Positions 44,966 to 54,956 are shown, numbered from the stretch's first letter. The stretch is DNA of 55,463 nucleotides from Mucilaginibacter sp. (GCA_025352225.1 JANXTT010000141.1:1-55463), one strand, 5' to 3'. Notes: generated from the letters alone by a model not told the origin. Made by a program: numbers and translations.

Positions 44966-46094
44966 GTTGATTACTTTTTAATGCTTTATATATCAATGTT
45001 GACAATGTATTTATTCTATCCCGGGTATCAAAATTTTTGCGGATGTGAATGGCTTCTTTTCGCCCCAGTTCGGCAGCAAGCTGTACATCTAAGGCTATCT
45101 TAATCATGTAATTAGCCATTCCTTCAATATCGTGTTCGGGTACCAAGTAACCGGTTTCTCCGTTTATTACTGCCTCTTTTATTCCGGCATGCTGCGTACT
45201 CACAATAGCGAGCCCCGATGAACCGGCTTCCAAAATAGTAACGGGTGTGCCCTCTTTATCTCCATTTTTGGCTGTTACCGAGTGCTGTACAAAGCAACGG
45301 CTTTGTTTCATGAACTGCTTTATTTCATCGCTTTTTAAAATTCCGGTCAGTTGTATTTTATCTTGCAAATGTAATTCATTGATCAATCGTTCTGTCTCTT
45401 TAAATAACGGGCCGTTCCCAATCAGTACAAGTCTGGCGTCTGGGAACCTTGCGGCCACTATTTTAAATGCATTAACTATAGAGGTTGGCGATTTCTTCTC
45501 TACAAACCGGCCAATAGACAAAAAATTTCTTCCTGAATTTAAAATATCCAATTGCGGAAATGCTTCAGTATCTACACCACACGATGCTAGTATTATTTTA
45601 TCCGGCGATGCACCTAATTTTTTCAATGCTTCAACCATATCTCCCGAAACAGCTATTAAAGCATTGGCGTAAGCAAATGCCTTTTTGTAAAGTTTAGAAT
45701 ATTGGTTAACTGTTTCGCGATGATGAACATCTGCGCCGTGAAAATGAATGATCAAAGGTACATTGGCTAATTTACATGCCTCAGTAATCATTGCGCCAAC
45801 CATACCGTATTCGGCAAAAACAATATCAATTTTTTGGTCTTTGAAATATTTAACCAAAGCATTTGTCCTTATCTTGATGTCTTGTTTTTTTAATAACCTT
45901 TTTTGTATCAAGTAACTTAGTAAGCCCAGGGTTGATTTAATAAGGTATTTACCTTCGTGATCATAAACAGGGAAAGCACCGCCATACAATACCGTTTTAT
46001 TACCAGGCAATTTATCAATATGCTCCTGAACAAAGGTTTCGGAAAAAGCATTTTGATTCGGTTTAATAATACATAAGTTAAACAACGCTTCCAT
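44958..46094 (-). CDS. GT4 family glycosyltransferase
   Basis: A 378-residue GT-B enzyme: NAFSETFVQEHIDKLPG at the N-terminus, HFHGADVHHRETVNQYSKLYKKAF, FLSIGRFVEKKSPTSIVNAF, VLIGNGPLFKETERLINEL and the intact E-x7-E in KEGTPVTILEAGSSGLAIVST. The HGADV motif and colanic-acid-like layout fit a mannosyl- or galactosyltransferase, but the donor is not certain. It overlaps the TylF-like gene by 8 bases and follows a methyltransferase gene by 9 bases. Confidence 0.9.
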   Translation of the reverse strand: MEALFNLCIIKPNQNAFSETFVQEHIDKLPGNKTVLYGGAFPVYDHEGKYLIKSTLGLLSYLIQKRLLKKQDIKIRTNALVKYFKDQKIDIVFAEYGMVGAMITEACKLANVPLIIHFHGADVHHRETVNQYSKLYKKAFAYANALIAVSGDMVEALKKLGASPDKIILASCGVDTEAFPQLDILNSGRNFLSIGRFVEKKSPTSIVNAFKIVAARFPDARLVLIGNGPLFKETERLINELHLQDKIQLTGILKSDEIKQFMKQSRCFVQHSVTAKNGDKEGTPVTILEAGSSGLAIVSTQHAGIKEAVINGETGYLVPEHDIEGMANYMIKIALDVQLAAELGRKEAIHIRKNFDTRDRINTLSTLIYKALKSNQHV

Positions 46095-46103
46095 TACAAC
46101 ACA

Positions 46104-46784
46104 TTATGGTTTTTGTGCTAGCACAATATAAAGAGAGGCATCACGGTTACGCTGTTCTTGCGAATTTATCTTGTCGAATAACCGGATAAGCAGTTGCATA
46201 ATAAATGCATAAGGCGGTATTAAAAACTTAGGGAGTTTTAAACAAATAGCGTCTTGAAACAATTGAATGCCACTGGCCGCTAAACCCATTATACCGTAAA
46301 ACGAATTGATCCGGAATCCTTCAGCTTCAATGGTCTTCTTTAAGCCAGCACTGGTCCACCGCCAATAATCGTTTGGTGTGGGATGATAAAACCAATAACC
46401 ATGTGTGGTTAAAATAATTGTTCCTCCTGGCTTCAATATGCGATAGGCTTCCTGTAAATAGCCCGAAGGTGAATCAACATGTTCTAAAACCTGGTTCGAC
46501 AGGATGATATCAGCATAGTTATCCGGCAACGTAGTTTTACTATCAAAGCCGATATGATGTTCGGCTTTGATGTTCATTTCCAAATCAACACCAAGATATT
46601 TACCAACTAATGGTTCAATTACTGTGCGGTAAGGCATGTCGCCGCAACCAAAATCAACTAATAACAGTTCTTTACTATTAATTGTTAACTCCCGCATATT
46701 TTGCATAGTCGCATCCCTAAGTCTGGTAAGATGCACATAACGGGTATGGAATATAGTAGGACTTAACCGGTCATTACCTTTCAT
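46104..46784 (-). CDS. Class I SAM-dependent methyltransferase
   Basis: A 226-residue protein with LLLVDFGCGDMPYRTVIEPLVGKYLGVDLE (motifs I and II), ADIILSNQVLEHVDSPSGYLQEAYRILKPGGTIILTTHGYWFYHPTPNDYWRWTSAGL. The WFYHPTPNDYWRWT stretch is common among methyltransferases of surface-glycan loci. It is the first gene of the minus-strand polysaccharide block 46784-40965. Confidence 0.86.
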   Translation of the reverse strand: MKGNDRLSPTIFHTRYVHLTRLRDATMQNMRELTINSKELLLVDFGCGDMPYRTVIEPLVGKYLGVDLEMNIKAEHHIGFDSKTTLPDNYADIILSNQVLEHVDSPSGYLQEAYRILKPGGTIILTTHGYWFYHPTPNDYWRWTSAGLKKTIEAEGFRINSFYGIMGLAASGIQLFQDAICLKLPKFLIPPYAFIMQLLIRLFDKINSQEQRNRDASLYIVLAQKP

Positions 46785-46836
46785 CCGGCTAATTTAAACG
46801 TTTTATGCTGCTATAAAAACTTTTACCGATGCGATA

Positions 46837-47637
46837 TTACAAGTCAAAAGATGTAAGCATATATAATTTCTGAATTTCTGCAACAGATAAAGCTCTGTTA
46901 TATATGCTAATATCGTCTAACGTTCCTTTAAAAAAGTAGCCTAATGTTCCTGAAACCAAAGGATTATCGCTACCTATAAACATATCACTACTTGCGGTAG
47001 TACTTGGACTTGGTATATTGTTTATAACATTGTCTAAAATACCATTAACGTAGTAGCTAATTTGCAGCTTTTTTACATTATAAACTGTAGTAAGCATATA
47101 CCACTTATTTAATTCGATTACTTTTACACCGGTTGCTGTAGCATCGTTTCCGCCCGAAATTTGCATGGTGGTTTGTCCAAGTACTGAGTTATTGCTTGAT
47201 GTATATCCATGTATTCCGTAATTCCAACCATTAGTAGACCCTGAACCTCTTTTACATACAATAATACTGCCATATGTCGTACCGTAACTATCTAATTTTT
47301 GCCACACATTTATCGTATAGTCTGTACCACTTAAACGTAATGCCGGGTTATCTTTCACCGATATATAACTACTTACACCATCAAAATGGTAAGCACCGTT
47401 AGCTATTCCGTTATGATCGGTAGCCGATGTGATATTATTTACAAATCCATGATTTCCATTGCCAGATACATCCACCCCGCTATTATCGAAGGGGTAATAA
47501 GCTACAAGCCCCACCTTTAAGCTGTCAACAGCTTTTGGCACCACGGCGGTATCAGCAGATTTTTTACACGAACCCAAAAGACCCGTAGTTAATAGGCTTA
47601 TAGCTGTTATAAGAACAAACATTTGCGATTTCTTCAT
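46837..47637 (-). CDS. LamG/concanavalin-like lipoprotein
   Basis: A 266-residue exported lipoprotein. The lipobox LLGSC puts the lipidated cysteine at C24. From about residue 45 a LamG/Laminin_G_3 domain is seen: GLVAYYPFDNSGVDVSGNGNHG, AYHFDGVSSYISVKDNPALRLSG, YTINVWQK ... GTLDDISIYNRALSVAEIQKLY. Such jelly-roll domains bind sugars or proteins at the cell surface. It lies 52 bases upstream of the glycan block on the same strand; whether it belongs to it is unclear. Confidence 0.9.
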   Translation of the reverse strand: MKKSQMFVLITAISLLTTGLLGSCKKSADTAVVPKAVDSLKVGLVAYYPFDNSGVDVSGNGNHGFVNNITSATDHNGIANGAYHFDGVSSYISVKDNPALRLSGTDYTINVWQKLDSYGTTYGSIIVCKRGSGSTNGWNYGIHGYTSSNNSVLGQTTMQISGGNDATATGVKVIELNKWYMLTTVYNVKKLQISYYVNGILDNVINNIPSPSTTASSDMFIGSDNPLVSGTLGYFFKGTLDDISIYNRALSVAEIQKLYMLTSFDL

Positions 47638-47782
47638 TAGAGGTATTATTCTATATTATTATTATTATTCGAATCAAAAATACAGTATTTTTTTAACTTG
47701 TTTTAGTCAGTAGCTAATTTAATAGTTTTATTCAGGTTCTTGTATAACTTAATATAGGCACACTCCTACAAAAAAGTGCCTT

Positions 47783-47816
47783 AAAACAAACAGAGGCAAA
47801 CCATAGCTTGCCTCTG
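47783..47816 (-). terminator. Terminator of typA
   Basis: Minus strand: a 9-bp stem CAGAGGCAA/TTGCCTCTG with an 8-base loop followed by TTTGTTTT, 22 bases after the typA stop. Confidence 0.75.
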
Positions 47817-47837
47817 CATTTTATATCCTGTTGTTAA

Positions 47838-49649
47838 TTACGAATTAACAAACTTCTTAGCATTGTTTCTGCGTTCGCCTTCGTTTAGGTAAATTTTGCG
47901 TAAGCGCATAGCAACCGGAGTTATTTCAATATATTCATCAGCCTGGATATACTCCATAGCCTCTTCTAACGAAAACTTGATAGCAGGGGCAATACGCACG
48001 TTGGTGTCACTACCTGATGCGCGCATGTTAGTTAATTGCTTGCCTTTGGTTAGGTTAATAACCAAATCGTTATCACGGATGTGCTCGCCTAAAATCTGTC
48101 CTTCGTAAATATCAGCTCCCGGATCTACGTGGAAACGGCCACGATCCTGTAATTTATCAATAGCGAAAGCTGTGGTTTTGCCAGTATCCATTGATACCAG
48201 TACACCGTTCAAACGACCCGGAATAGTGCCTTTCCACGGCTCATAAGCTTTAAAACGGTGGGCCATAATAGCCTCGCCACCAGTTGCAGTTAAAACGTTG
48301 TTACGTAAGCCAATAATACCACGTGCCGGAATATCAAATTCCAGGTGTTGCAGATCGCCTTTTGGCTCCATTACCAATAAATCGCCTTTGCGTTGTGTTA
48401 CCAACTCTATTACTTTACCTGATACTTCGCCCGGCACATCAACAATCAGGGTTTCAATTGGCTCACATTTAACACCATCAATTTCTTTGATGATAACCTG
48501 TGGCTGTCCAACTTGTATTTCATAACCCTCGCGGCGCATGGTTTCAATCAATACCGATAAGTGGAGAATACCACGGCCATAAACCAGGTACGAGTCCGGT
48601 GATTCGGTTTCAATAACCTTTAATGCAAGGTTTTTTTCCATTTCCTTGTAAAGGCGATCGCGTAGGTGGCGTGATGTAACAAACTTGCCTTCTTTACCAA
48701 AAAACGGTGAGTTGTTAATGGTGAAAAGCATGTTCATAGTAGGCTCATCAATTTTAATAACGGCCAGTTGCTCCGGATTTTCAAAATCTGCAATGGTGTC
48801 ACCAATATCAAAACCTTCAATACCAACAACGGCGCAAATATCGCCCGAGCTAACCGAGGTAGCTTTAACCTTACCTAAGCCTTCAAAAGTATATAGTTCT
48901 TTTATCCTTGTTTTTTGAATTGTACCATCGCGTTTAACTAATGATACAGCCATGTTTTCTTTAACGGTACCACGGGCAACACGGCCAATGGCGATACGGC
49001 CCACAAACGAAGAGTAATCTAATGATGTAATTTGCATTTGCAAAGTACCTTCGCTAACCGGGGCCGGCGGGATATTTGCCAGGATACAATCCATTAAAGG
49101 GAAAATATCCTCTGTTTTGTCTTTCCAGTCGGTACTCATCCATCCTTGTTTTGATGAACCGTAAATTACCGGGAAATCCAATTGATCTTCGGTAGCGTCA
49201 AGGTTAAAAAACAATTCAAATATTTGCTCATAAACCTCTTCAGGGCGGCAGTTTTCTTTATCAACCTTGTTTACAACAACAATAGGTTTTAAACCTAATG
49301 CCAAAGCTTTTTGGGTAACAAAACGAGTTTGGGGCATAGCACCTTCAAATGCGTCGCAAAGCAACAAAACGCCATCAGCCATTTTTAATACCCGCTCAAC
49401 CTCGCCACCAAAATCGGCGTGACCAGGGGTATCAATAATGTTGATTTTAACATCTTTATACATAACTGAAACGTTTTTAGCAACGATGGTAATCCCTCGT
49501 TCGCGTTCCAAATCGTTATTGTCCAATATTAATTCGCCTGTTTCCTGGTTGTCGCGGAAAATTGAACAGGCGTGTAAAATTTTATCAACCAGTGTAGTTT
49601 TACCGTGGTCAACGTGTGCGATAATCGCAATGTTTCTTATTTTTTGCAT
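47838..49649 (-). CDS. typA: Ribosome-associated GTPase TypA/BipA
   Basis: A 603-residue translational GTPase. G1 is AHVDHGKTTLVDKIL, G2 region RERGITIVAKN, G3 DTPGHADFGGEVERVL, G4 NKVDKE; the C-terminal half contains the BipA-specific domain (ESPDSYLVYGRGILHLSVLIE; RGIIGLRNNVLTATGGEAIM). It assists 50S assembly and stress or cold adaptation. I start at 49649 (MQKIRNIAIIAHVDHGKT), the usual beginning, rather than the in-frame ATG at 49685. Confidence 0.96.
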   Translation of the reverse strand: MQKIRNIAIIAHVDHGKTTLVDKILHACSIFRDNQETGELILDNNDLERERGITIVAKNVSVMYKDVKINIIDTPGHADFGGEVERVLKMADGVLLLCDAFEGAMPQTRFVTQKALALGLKPIVVVNKVDKENCRPEEVYEQIFELFFNLDATEDQLDFPVIYGSSKQGWMSTDWKDKTEDIFPLMDCILANIPPAPVSEGTLQMQITSLDYSSFVGRIAIGRVARGTVKENMAVSLVKRDGTIQKTRIKELYTFEGLGKVKATSVSSGDICAVVGIEGFDIGDTIADFENPEQLAVIKIDEPTMNMLFTINNSPFFGKEGKFVTSRHLRDRLYKEMEKNLALKVIETESPDSYLVYGRGILHLSVLIETMRREGYEIQVGQPQVIIKEIDGVKCEPIETLIVDVPGEVSGKVIELVTQRKGDLLVMEPKGDLQHLEFDIPARGIIGLRNNVLTATGGEAIMAHRFKAYEPWKGTIPGRLNGVLVSMDTGKTTAFAIDKLQDRGRFHVDPGADIYEGQILGEHIRDNDLVINLTKGKQLTNMRASGSDTNVRIAPAIKFSLEEAMEYIQADEYIEITPVAMRLRKIYLNEGERRNNAKKFVNS

Positions 49650-49818
49650 GAAAATGCGTCCTTGATTTTGGCGCAAAGGTAGCATTAATTTATGATATTT
49701 TTACTATAGTTGTTAAAGTTAATGCGTTAATGCATTGGTTTATTGGTTGTTTAGTTTGATTGTTTATAAGAATGTTGGTTTTAAGTTTGCAGATAGCTTT
49801 TTGCGAAACCATAACCAA

Positions 49819-52167
49819 TTACAGATCCTGGGGTTCAGGCTCTATTGGCGATTGTTCCAGCTTTTCGCGGTTGATGTATTTTTCGGCACTTAACAAAAAG
49901 GCTGGCAGCAGGGTTAGGTTGCAGATCATGGCAACTAATAAGGTGACGGATAACAAGATCCCGAGCGAAACCGTACCACCAAAAGTTGATGCGGCAAATA
50001 TTCCAAAGCCAAAAAACAATATGGTAGCGATATAGATCATGCTGATGCCGGTTTCACAAATGGTATCTGATACGATCTGTGAAATGCTTTTGCTGGTATG
50101 GCGCAGTTCGTAGCGGTAGCGGGTTAGAAAATAGATAGTTTGATCGGACGAAATCCCCATTGCGATGCTGAATATCAGGATGGTTGAGGGCTTAAGCGCG
50201 ATACCCAAAAAACCCATTAGCCCGGCGGTAATAACCAACGGTATCAGGTTGGGCAGTATAGAAATGGCAATCATGCGGGCATCACGAAAAAGTACCCACA
50301 TCACTATCGCTATCAGTAAAATAGCTAGTGCCAGGCTTTGATACAGATTCTTCACCATGTAATTAGCACCTTTTACAAATATCACGCTAGATCCGGTTAA
50401 CTCTACATGGAACTTTTTGGGATTAAAAATAGAATCAATGCGTGGCTTTAACTGGTAGAAAATAATGTTAAGCTTTTTTGAACCTACATCAACCATCTGG
50501 AAACTTATACGGGTAACTTGTTTTGTGCTATCCAGATATTTATGGAGCAGATTACCGCTTTTGCCTGAGTTTGCCGCATAGCTTAAAATAAAGTTCTGCT
50601 CCAAATTATTGGGTAACCTGTAAAAGCTGGTATCGCCACCATAAAAAGCCTGAGTAGAATATTTTAATACCTGCGTTAATGAAATTGAACGGCTAAACCC
50701 AGGATAGGAAGAGATCAGGTTTTCTAGCCGCTCTACTTTTTGGATAGTAGGGAGGTTCATCAGGCCATTGCGGCGTTTGGCGTCAATTGTTACCTCAAAC
50801 GGTAACACCCCGTTAAAGTTTGATTCGAAGAATTTAAGATCGGTAAGTGTAGTGCTGGTTTTAGGCAGGTCATCAACAATATAGCTGTTTAGATTAATAG
50901 TGCTGAGGCCGTAAAAACTGATGATGAGTACCAGTATTGTTGTAATATAAATCGCTATGCGATTATTATGTACAAGCCGGTCTATCCGGATAAGGGTTTG
51001 TTGTATAAACTTACGATCCTTAATACCGCTTTGCCTTTTGCCCGGTACGGGCAGGTAGCTAAATATAATGGGGATCAAAATAAGCGTTAATAAAAAGGTA
51101 ACCATAATGCTTATTGATGCTGCAAAGCCAAATTCGGTTAATATTTCGCTGTCGGTAAAGCAGAGTACACCAAAACCTATAGCAGTTGTTATATTAGCTA
51201 TAAAGGTTGTAATACCCACTTTTTCAATCACGGTATGGAGCGATAGCATTTTATCTCCGGTAAGGGCAAACTCGTGATAATATTTGTTTAAGATAAAGAT
51301 ACTGTTGGGTATCCCGATAATAACAATAAGCGGCGGAATAATGCCTGTGAGCAATGTTATGTTATAACCTTTTAAAACAACGATGCCGAGGCTCCATATT
51401 ACGCCGATTATGACCACCATAACGGGGAATATAACCGGATATAATGAGCGGAAAAATATGAGCAATATAAAGGCAGTTATACCAACCGATAAGCCTAAAA
51501 ACAATACAAACTCTTGCGATACCAGTTTGCTTATTACCGTACGGATATAAGGCTGGCCCGAATAATGGATGGTAATGTGTTGCTTAATTTCAAACTGTTT
51601 AGCAAGGTTTAAAATTGCTGCAATAACCTTATCGCGTTGGGGGGTGTTAACAATAGGTGCATCTAAAGATACCGCCATCAGCGTAGTTTCGCGGGTGTTG
51701 TTTAAAAGGAGCCCCTTATAAAAGGGCAGCGCGTAAACCTGTTTTTTTATACTGTCTGCAGCTATTTGCGATTCCAGGTTGGCGTTAACTAATGGCTTTA
51801 AAATAAACTTGTGTTCGGCGCTGTCTTTTTCAAGCTTGTAAATATTGGCGATGGAGATAACTGCTGCTATACCTTTTGTTTTTTTGAGCTCATTACCCAA
51901 CTGATACCAATCGTTAAAAAAGTCTTTTTTAAATAACTTTGGTGATTTTACGCCCAATACCATAGCCGAAGCATCTTCGCCAAACATTTTGCGGAACTGC
52001 ATGAAGCGTATATATGCCGAATCGGTTACGGGGAGTATTTTACCGGCATTATAGGTAAGCTTTACTTTGCTGGCCTCATAACCCATAAAAATGCTCATTA
52101 CTAATACGATAGCCAAAATCAACAATCGATTTTTGAGTATAATATCAGCAAGTTTTTTCCAAACCAT
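49819..52167 (-). CDS. RND superfamily (MMPL-type) exporter
   Basis: A 782-residue protein with two equal halves, each with one periplasmic loop followed by a bundle of membrane helices: helix 1 near residue 10-30, then LFLGLSVGITAFILLIFFRSLYPVIFPVM, and in the second half LALAILLIAIVMWVLFRDARMIAISILPNLIPLVITAGLMGFLG. This is the layout of predicted RND exporters related to MmpL/HpnN, which move lipids or hydrophobic compounds using the proton gradient. Start at 52167 (MVWKKLADIILKNRLL). It is divergent from the dgkA-like gene. Confidence 0.88.
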   Translation of the reverse strand: MVWKKLADIILKNRLLILAIVLVMSIFMGYEASKVKLTYNAGKILPVTDSAYIRFMQFRKMFGEDASAMVLGVKSPKLFKKDFFNDWYQLGNELKKTKGIAAVISIANIYKLEKDSAEHKFILKPLVNANLESQIAADSIKKQVYALPFYKGLLLNNTRETTLMAVSLDAPIVNTPQRDKVIAAILNLAKQFEIKQHITIHYSGQPYIRTVISKLVSQEFVLFLGLSVGITAFILLIFFRSLYPVIFPVMVVIIGVIWSLGIVVLKGYNITLLTGIIPPLIVIIGIPNSIFILNKYYHEFALTGDKMLSLHTVIEKVGITTFIANITTAIGFGVLCFTDSEILTEFGFAASISIMVTFLLTLILIPIIFSYLPVPGKRQSGIKDRKFIQQTLIRIDRLVHNNRIAIYITTILVLIISFYGLSTINLNSYIVDDLPKTSTTLTDLKFFESNFNGVLPFEVTIDAKRRNGLMNLPTIQKVERLENLISSYPGFSRSISLTQVLKYSTQAFYGGDTSFYRLPNNLEQNFILSYAANSGKSGNLLHKYLDSTKQVTRISFQMVDVGSKKLNIIFYQLKPRIDSIFNPKKFHVELTGSSVIFVKGANYMVKNLYQSLALAILLIAIVMWVLFRDARMIAISILPNLIPLVITAGLMGFLGIALKPSTILIFSIAMGISSDQTIYFLTRYRYELRHTSKSISQIVSDTICETGISMIYIATILFFGFGIFAASTFGGTVSLGILLSVTLLVAMICNLTLLPAFLLSAEKYINREKLEQSPIEPEPQDL

Positions 52168-52289
52168 GAGTCCAATAATTTCTATAGAGGGCTCAAAATT
52201 ACGAAATTTGCTTAAATACAATGTTTTTAGAGCTATATTGTGATAAAATGTTAATTTGGCAGGTATCACAAAGGCATTTAAAGTTTAAA

Positions 52290-52649
52290 ATGAGGAAATT
52301 AATCAAAAGTTTTGGTTATGCGTTTAACGGATTATGGTACGCGGCTAGTACCCAGTTAAATTTCAGGGTACATTTGGTAGCCACCCTTATCGCATGTTTT
52401 TTGGGCTATTACCTGCATATATCAGCAAATGAATGGCTTTGGGTGGTACTTTGCATCGCATTAGTACTTACCGTAGAACTAATAAATACGGCACTCGAAA
52501 TATTTACCGACCTGGTTTCGCCGGACTATAATAAAAACGCGGGCCACGTTAAAGATATAGCCGCCGCCGCGGTTACTATTACTGCAGCTTTTGCATTAAT
52601 TACCGCGTTCGTTATTTTTTTACCAAAGCTAATATTGATGTTTAAGTAA
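52290..52649 (+). CDS. dgkA: Diacylglycerol kinase family protein (DgkA/UdpK)
   Basis: A 119-residue membrane kinase starting at the ATG at 52290 (MRKLIKSFGYAFNGLWYA). It has three membrane helices and the active-site signature VELINTALEIFTDLVSP ... NAGHVKDIAAAAV. The E-x-x-N and following D bind ATP-Mg. In Gram-positives the same family phosphorylates undecaprenol; in Bacteroidota either lipid is possible. It precedes recO by 6 bases. Confidence 0.92.
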   Translation: MRKLIKSFGYAFNGLWYAASTQLNFRVHLVATLIACFLGYYLHISANEWLWVVLCIALVLTVELINTALEIFTDLVSPDYNKNAGHVKDIAAAAVTITAAFALITAFVIFLPKLILMFK

Positions 52650-52655
52650 ACAAAC

Positions 52656-53381
52656 ATGCTGTACAAAACCCGGGGCATAGTTTTTAAAACCACCAACTAT
52701 GGCGAAAATAGCGTTATAGTGCAGGTTTTTACCGAGAAGCTGGGTTTACAATCATACATCATAAATGGTGTAAAAAAGCCCCGGGCAAAAATTAGCAGCA
52801 ATATGCTGCAACCACTTTATTTGCTTGATATGGTAGTGTACCATAAAGCAGGTGGCAACATACAGCGCATTGCCGAACTAAAAAACGCCCCTGTTTTAAT
52901 AAGTATTCCATACGATATGGTTAAAACAGCCATTGTTATGTTTTTAAACGAGGTATTGTATAAAGCCATAAAGCATCAGGCTGCCGACGAAAACTTATTC
53001 GGCTTTATTTTTCACGCTATTGAATGGCTTGACCATCAGCAAGAAGGGTTAGCTAATTTTCACTTGTTGTTTTTACTTAAACTTACGCGCTACCTTGGTT
53101 TTTACCCTCAGGTTAACCAGGATACTAATGCAGGTTACTTCGATTTAAAAGATGGGGTGTTTAAGCGGAATAAACCAGAGCATACCTTATATCTATCATC
53201 GCCTTATACCCAGCATTTTAACAAATTATTACAGCATTCGTTTGAAAACATGTACCAGCTAAAGTTAACAATTGATGAACGCCGTTACCAAATTAACAAA
53301 CTATTACAATATTATGCCTTGCATATTGAGGGTTTCGGCCAGGTACATTCGCACGAAGTATTAGAAGAAGTACTGGGATAA
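52656..53381 (+). CDS. recO: DNA repair protein RecO
   Basis: A 241-residue protein with the N-terminal OB fold LYKTRGIVFKTTNYGENSVIVQVFTEKLGLQSYIINGVKK, and a helical C-terminal domain with FHLLFLLKLTRYLGFYPQ. RecO anneals strands and loads RecA with RecR in gap repair. The zinc-binding cysteines seen in some RecO proteins are absent, as is common in Bacteroidota. It is co-transcribed with the dgkA-like gene and converges on the response regulator. Confidence 0.94.
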   Translation: MLYKTRGIVFKTTNYGENSVIVQVFTEKLGLQSYIINGVKKPRAKISSNMLQPLYLLDMVVYHKAGGNIQRIAELKNAPVLISIPYDMVKTAIVMFLNEVLYKAIKHQAADENLFGFIFHAIEWLDHQQEGLANFHLLFLLKLTRYLGFYPQVNQDTNAGYFDLKDGVFKRNKPEHTLYLSSPYTQHFNKLLQHSFENMYQLKLTIDERRYQINKLLQYYALHIEGFGQVHSHEVLEEVLG

Positions 53382-53387
53382 TAGTAA

Positions 53388-53762
53388 TTACACCAGCATT
53401 ACTTTTGCAATCACTTTTTCTAACTCATCAATATCAAACGGTTTGGCTAAAAAGGTATCTGCACCGGCCTGGCGTGCTAATATCTGTATATCGTTATTGG
53501 CCGAAAAATAAACCACCGGTATGTGTTTAAGCAGGTCGTTGTTTTTTAATATCTGGGTGGCCGTAATTCCGCCAACGTCGGGTATCCAGTTATCCATTAA
53601 TATAACATCAGGGTTAACCCCCGATACTTTTTCTACAATATCGTTACAGTTGCTAAATGTAAAAACATTCCAACCCTGTTCTTCTAAAATATAACTGCAA
53701 ATAGAAAGGATATCTTCGTCGTCGTCAAAAATAATTATTCGCTTGGTTAAGTTTTCTGTCAT
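53388..53762 (-). CDS. Single-domain response regulator
   Basis: A 124-residue protein consisting only of a receiver domain: acidic triad FDDDED (13-17), phospho-acceptor D57 in VILMDNWIPD, S87 in VVYFSANN and K107 in FLAKPFD. It has no output domain, so it would work by protein contact or phosphorelay. No histidine kinase is adjacent. Single-gene unit. Confidence 0.93.
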   Translation of the reverse strand: MTENLTKRIIIFDDDEDILSICSYILEEQGWNVFTFSNCNDIVEKVSGVNPDVILMDNWIPDVGGITATQILKNNDLLKHIPVVYFSANNDIQILARQAGADTFLAKPFDIDELEKVIAKVMLV

Positions 53763-53957
53763 AAAGTTGAGGTAGTTAGAAATACAAAAATATCAAAAGT
53801 AATTAATATACAGTAAGTAAGATAAGTAAAAAAAGTTTTAACATTTTTGCACTTTTTATATCCTCCAAAAATCATCACCCGCCTTAGCCTCCGTTATAAT
53901 GTGAGATTTAGAACATCGGGCTCATTATATCAGTCATTTTTAAAAAATAACCAAAAT

Positions 53958-54123
53958 AACACATGGGTATTTGTGGGTGTTTTTAGTTTGTATCAAGTGT
54001 CATTATAATCGGTAGTTAAAGAACGGAGTGTATCGGCTATCTACCCAGCCATCGCTTACACGGGCTCATTATCAACAGCTTTTTTATAAATAACCAAAAT
54101 AACACATGGGTATTTGTGGGTAT
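53958..54123 (+). repeat. Copies 5 and 6 of the ACACATGGGTATT repeat in a 570-base gap
   Basis: The gap 53763-54332 has no supported gene. Copies at 53958-53980 and 54101-54123 read AACACATGGGTATTTGTGGG then TGT or TAT, each preceded by ATAACCAAAAT. They sit in a longer near-duplicate: CGGGCTCATTAT ... ATAACCAAAATAACACATGG starting at 53929 and 54061. All six copies in the window run in the same direction. Confidence 0.65.
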
Positions 54124-54332
54124 TTGAAAAAAAAATTTATAACTCATTGGCATTTTTGCGCGTTAGCAATAGCGGTCATTGATTATTTCAACTACAATAT
54201 AGCGTTTTTTTAGCAATGGTACAAATGGGATTTAGGTGCTTGCTCCGACCGACGGGCCGAATGAGGGCAGGCGGTATGACGACAAAATCATTATAAATAT
54301 TTTTTTATATTTATTCCGGTAAATACCTTTAA

Positions 54333-54956
54333 ATGAATAAATACTTTGCTTCAATTCTACTTATTTCGTCATTCTGTTTAACAGCGGTCTGCGCGGGGCA
54401 ATTGTCAGCAACTCCGCATCCTTATCTCGGTAGTTATGCTGATTGGCAGTTTGAAAAAGTTGTAGGGTCTAAGATTAAATTTAAGAACGGAAAAATTTTC
54501 GACGCGCATCTATATCAACTAAAATACATAGGGCAGGTTTCTAATAATATAAAACCACCTTTTTTGATATTTTCTGGCCGGGATTGCGACGAATGTGATG
54601 CAAATATTTCAATTTATATCCATTCGCCCGGAGAAAGGAATTTTATAGTTGGGCATGGCGAAAACACCTATCCATATCCCGGAACCGAAAAGGATGTAGA
54701 AACTAATAAATTAGTCTATACATCAAGAGTGTTTTATGGCGAGGTATTAAAAGGCATAAATGGTGTGATTTGGTACGAACATAGAATTTTGGACAATAAT
54801 AAATGGGGCGATTTTATATTTTTTGTAAAAATTAAAAATGGCAAAAAAAATGATGTTCAGCTAAAAAATAAGAAACTATTAATTGAGACATTAGAAATGT
54901 TGCAAAATGGTTTTTGTAAAGAAATCAAGGGGGTGAACTATACAAGTGAGCCGTAG
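54333..54956 (+). CDS. Secreted protein of unknown function
   Basis: A 207-residue protein with a signal peptide (MNKYFASILLISSFCLTAVCAGQLSA). The mature part is beta-rich: FSGRDCDECDANISIYIHSPG has a C-x2-C pair, then VFYGEVLKGINGVIWYEHRIL. No family recognised. It lies alone between the repeat-rich gap and an attC-like hairpin; its A+T-rich composition differs from the upstream core genes. Confidence 0.65.
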   Translation: MNKYFASILLISSFCLTAVCAGQLSATPHPYLGSYADWQFEKVVGSKIKFKNGKIFDAHLYQLKYIGQVSNNIKPPFLIFSGRDCDECDANISIYIHSPGERNFIVGHGENTYPYPGTEKDVETNKLVYTSRVFYGEVLKGINGVIWYEHRILDNNKWGDFIFFVKIKNGKKNDVQLKNKKLLIETLEMLQNGFCKEIKGVNYTSEP

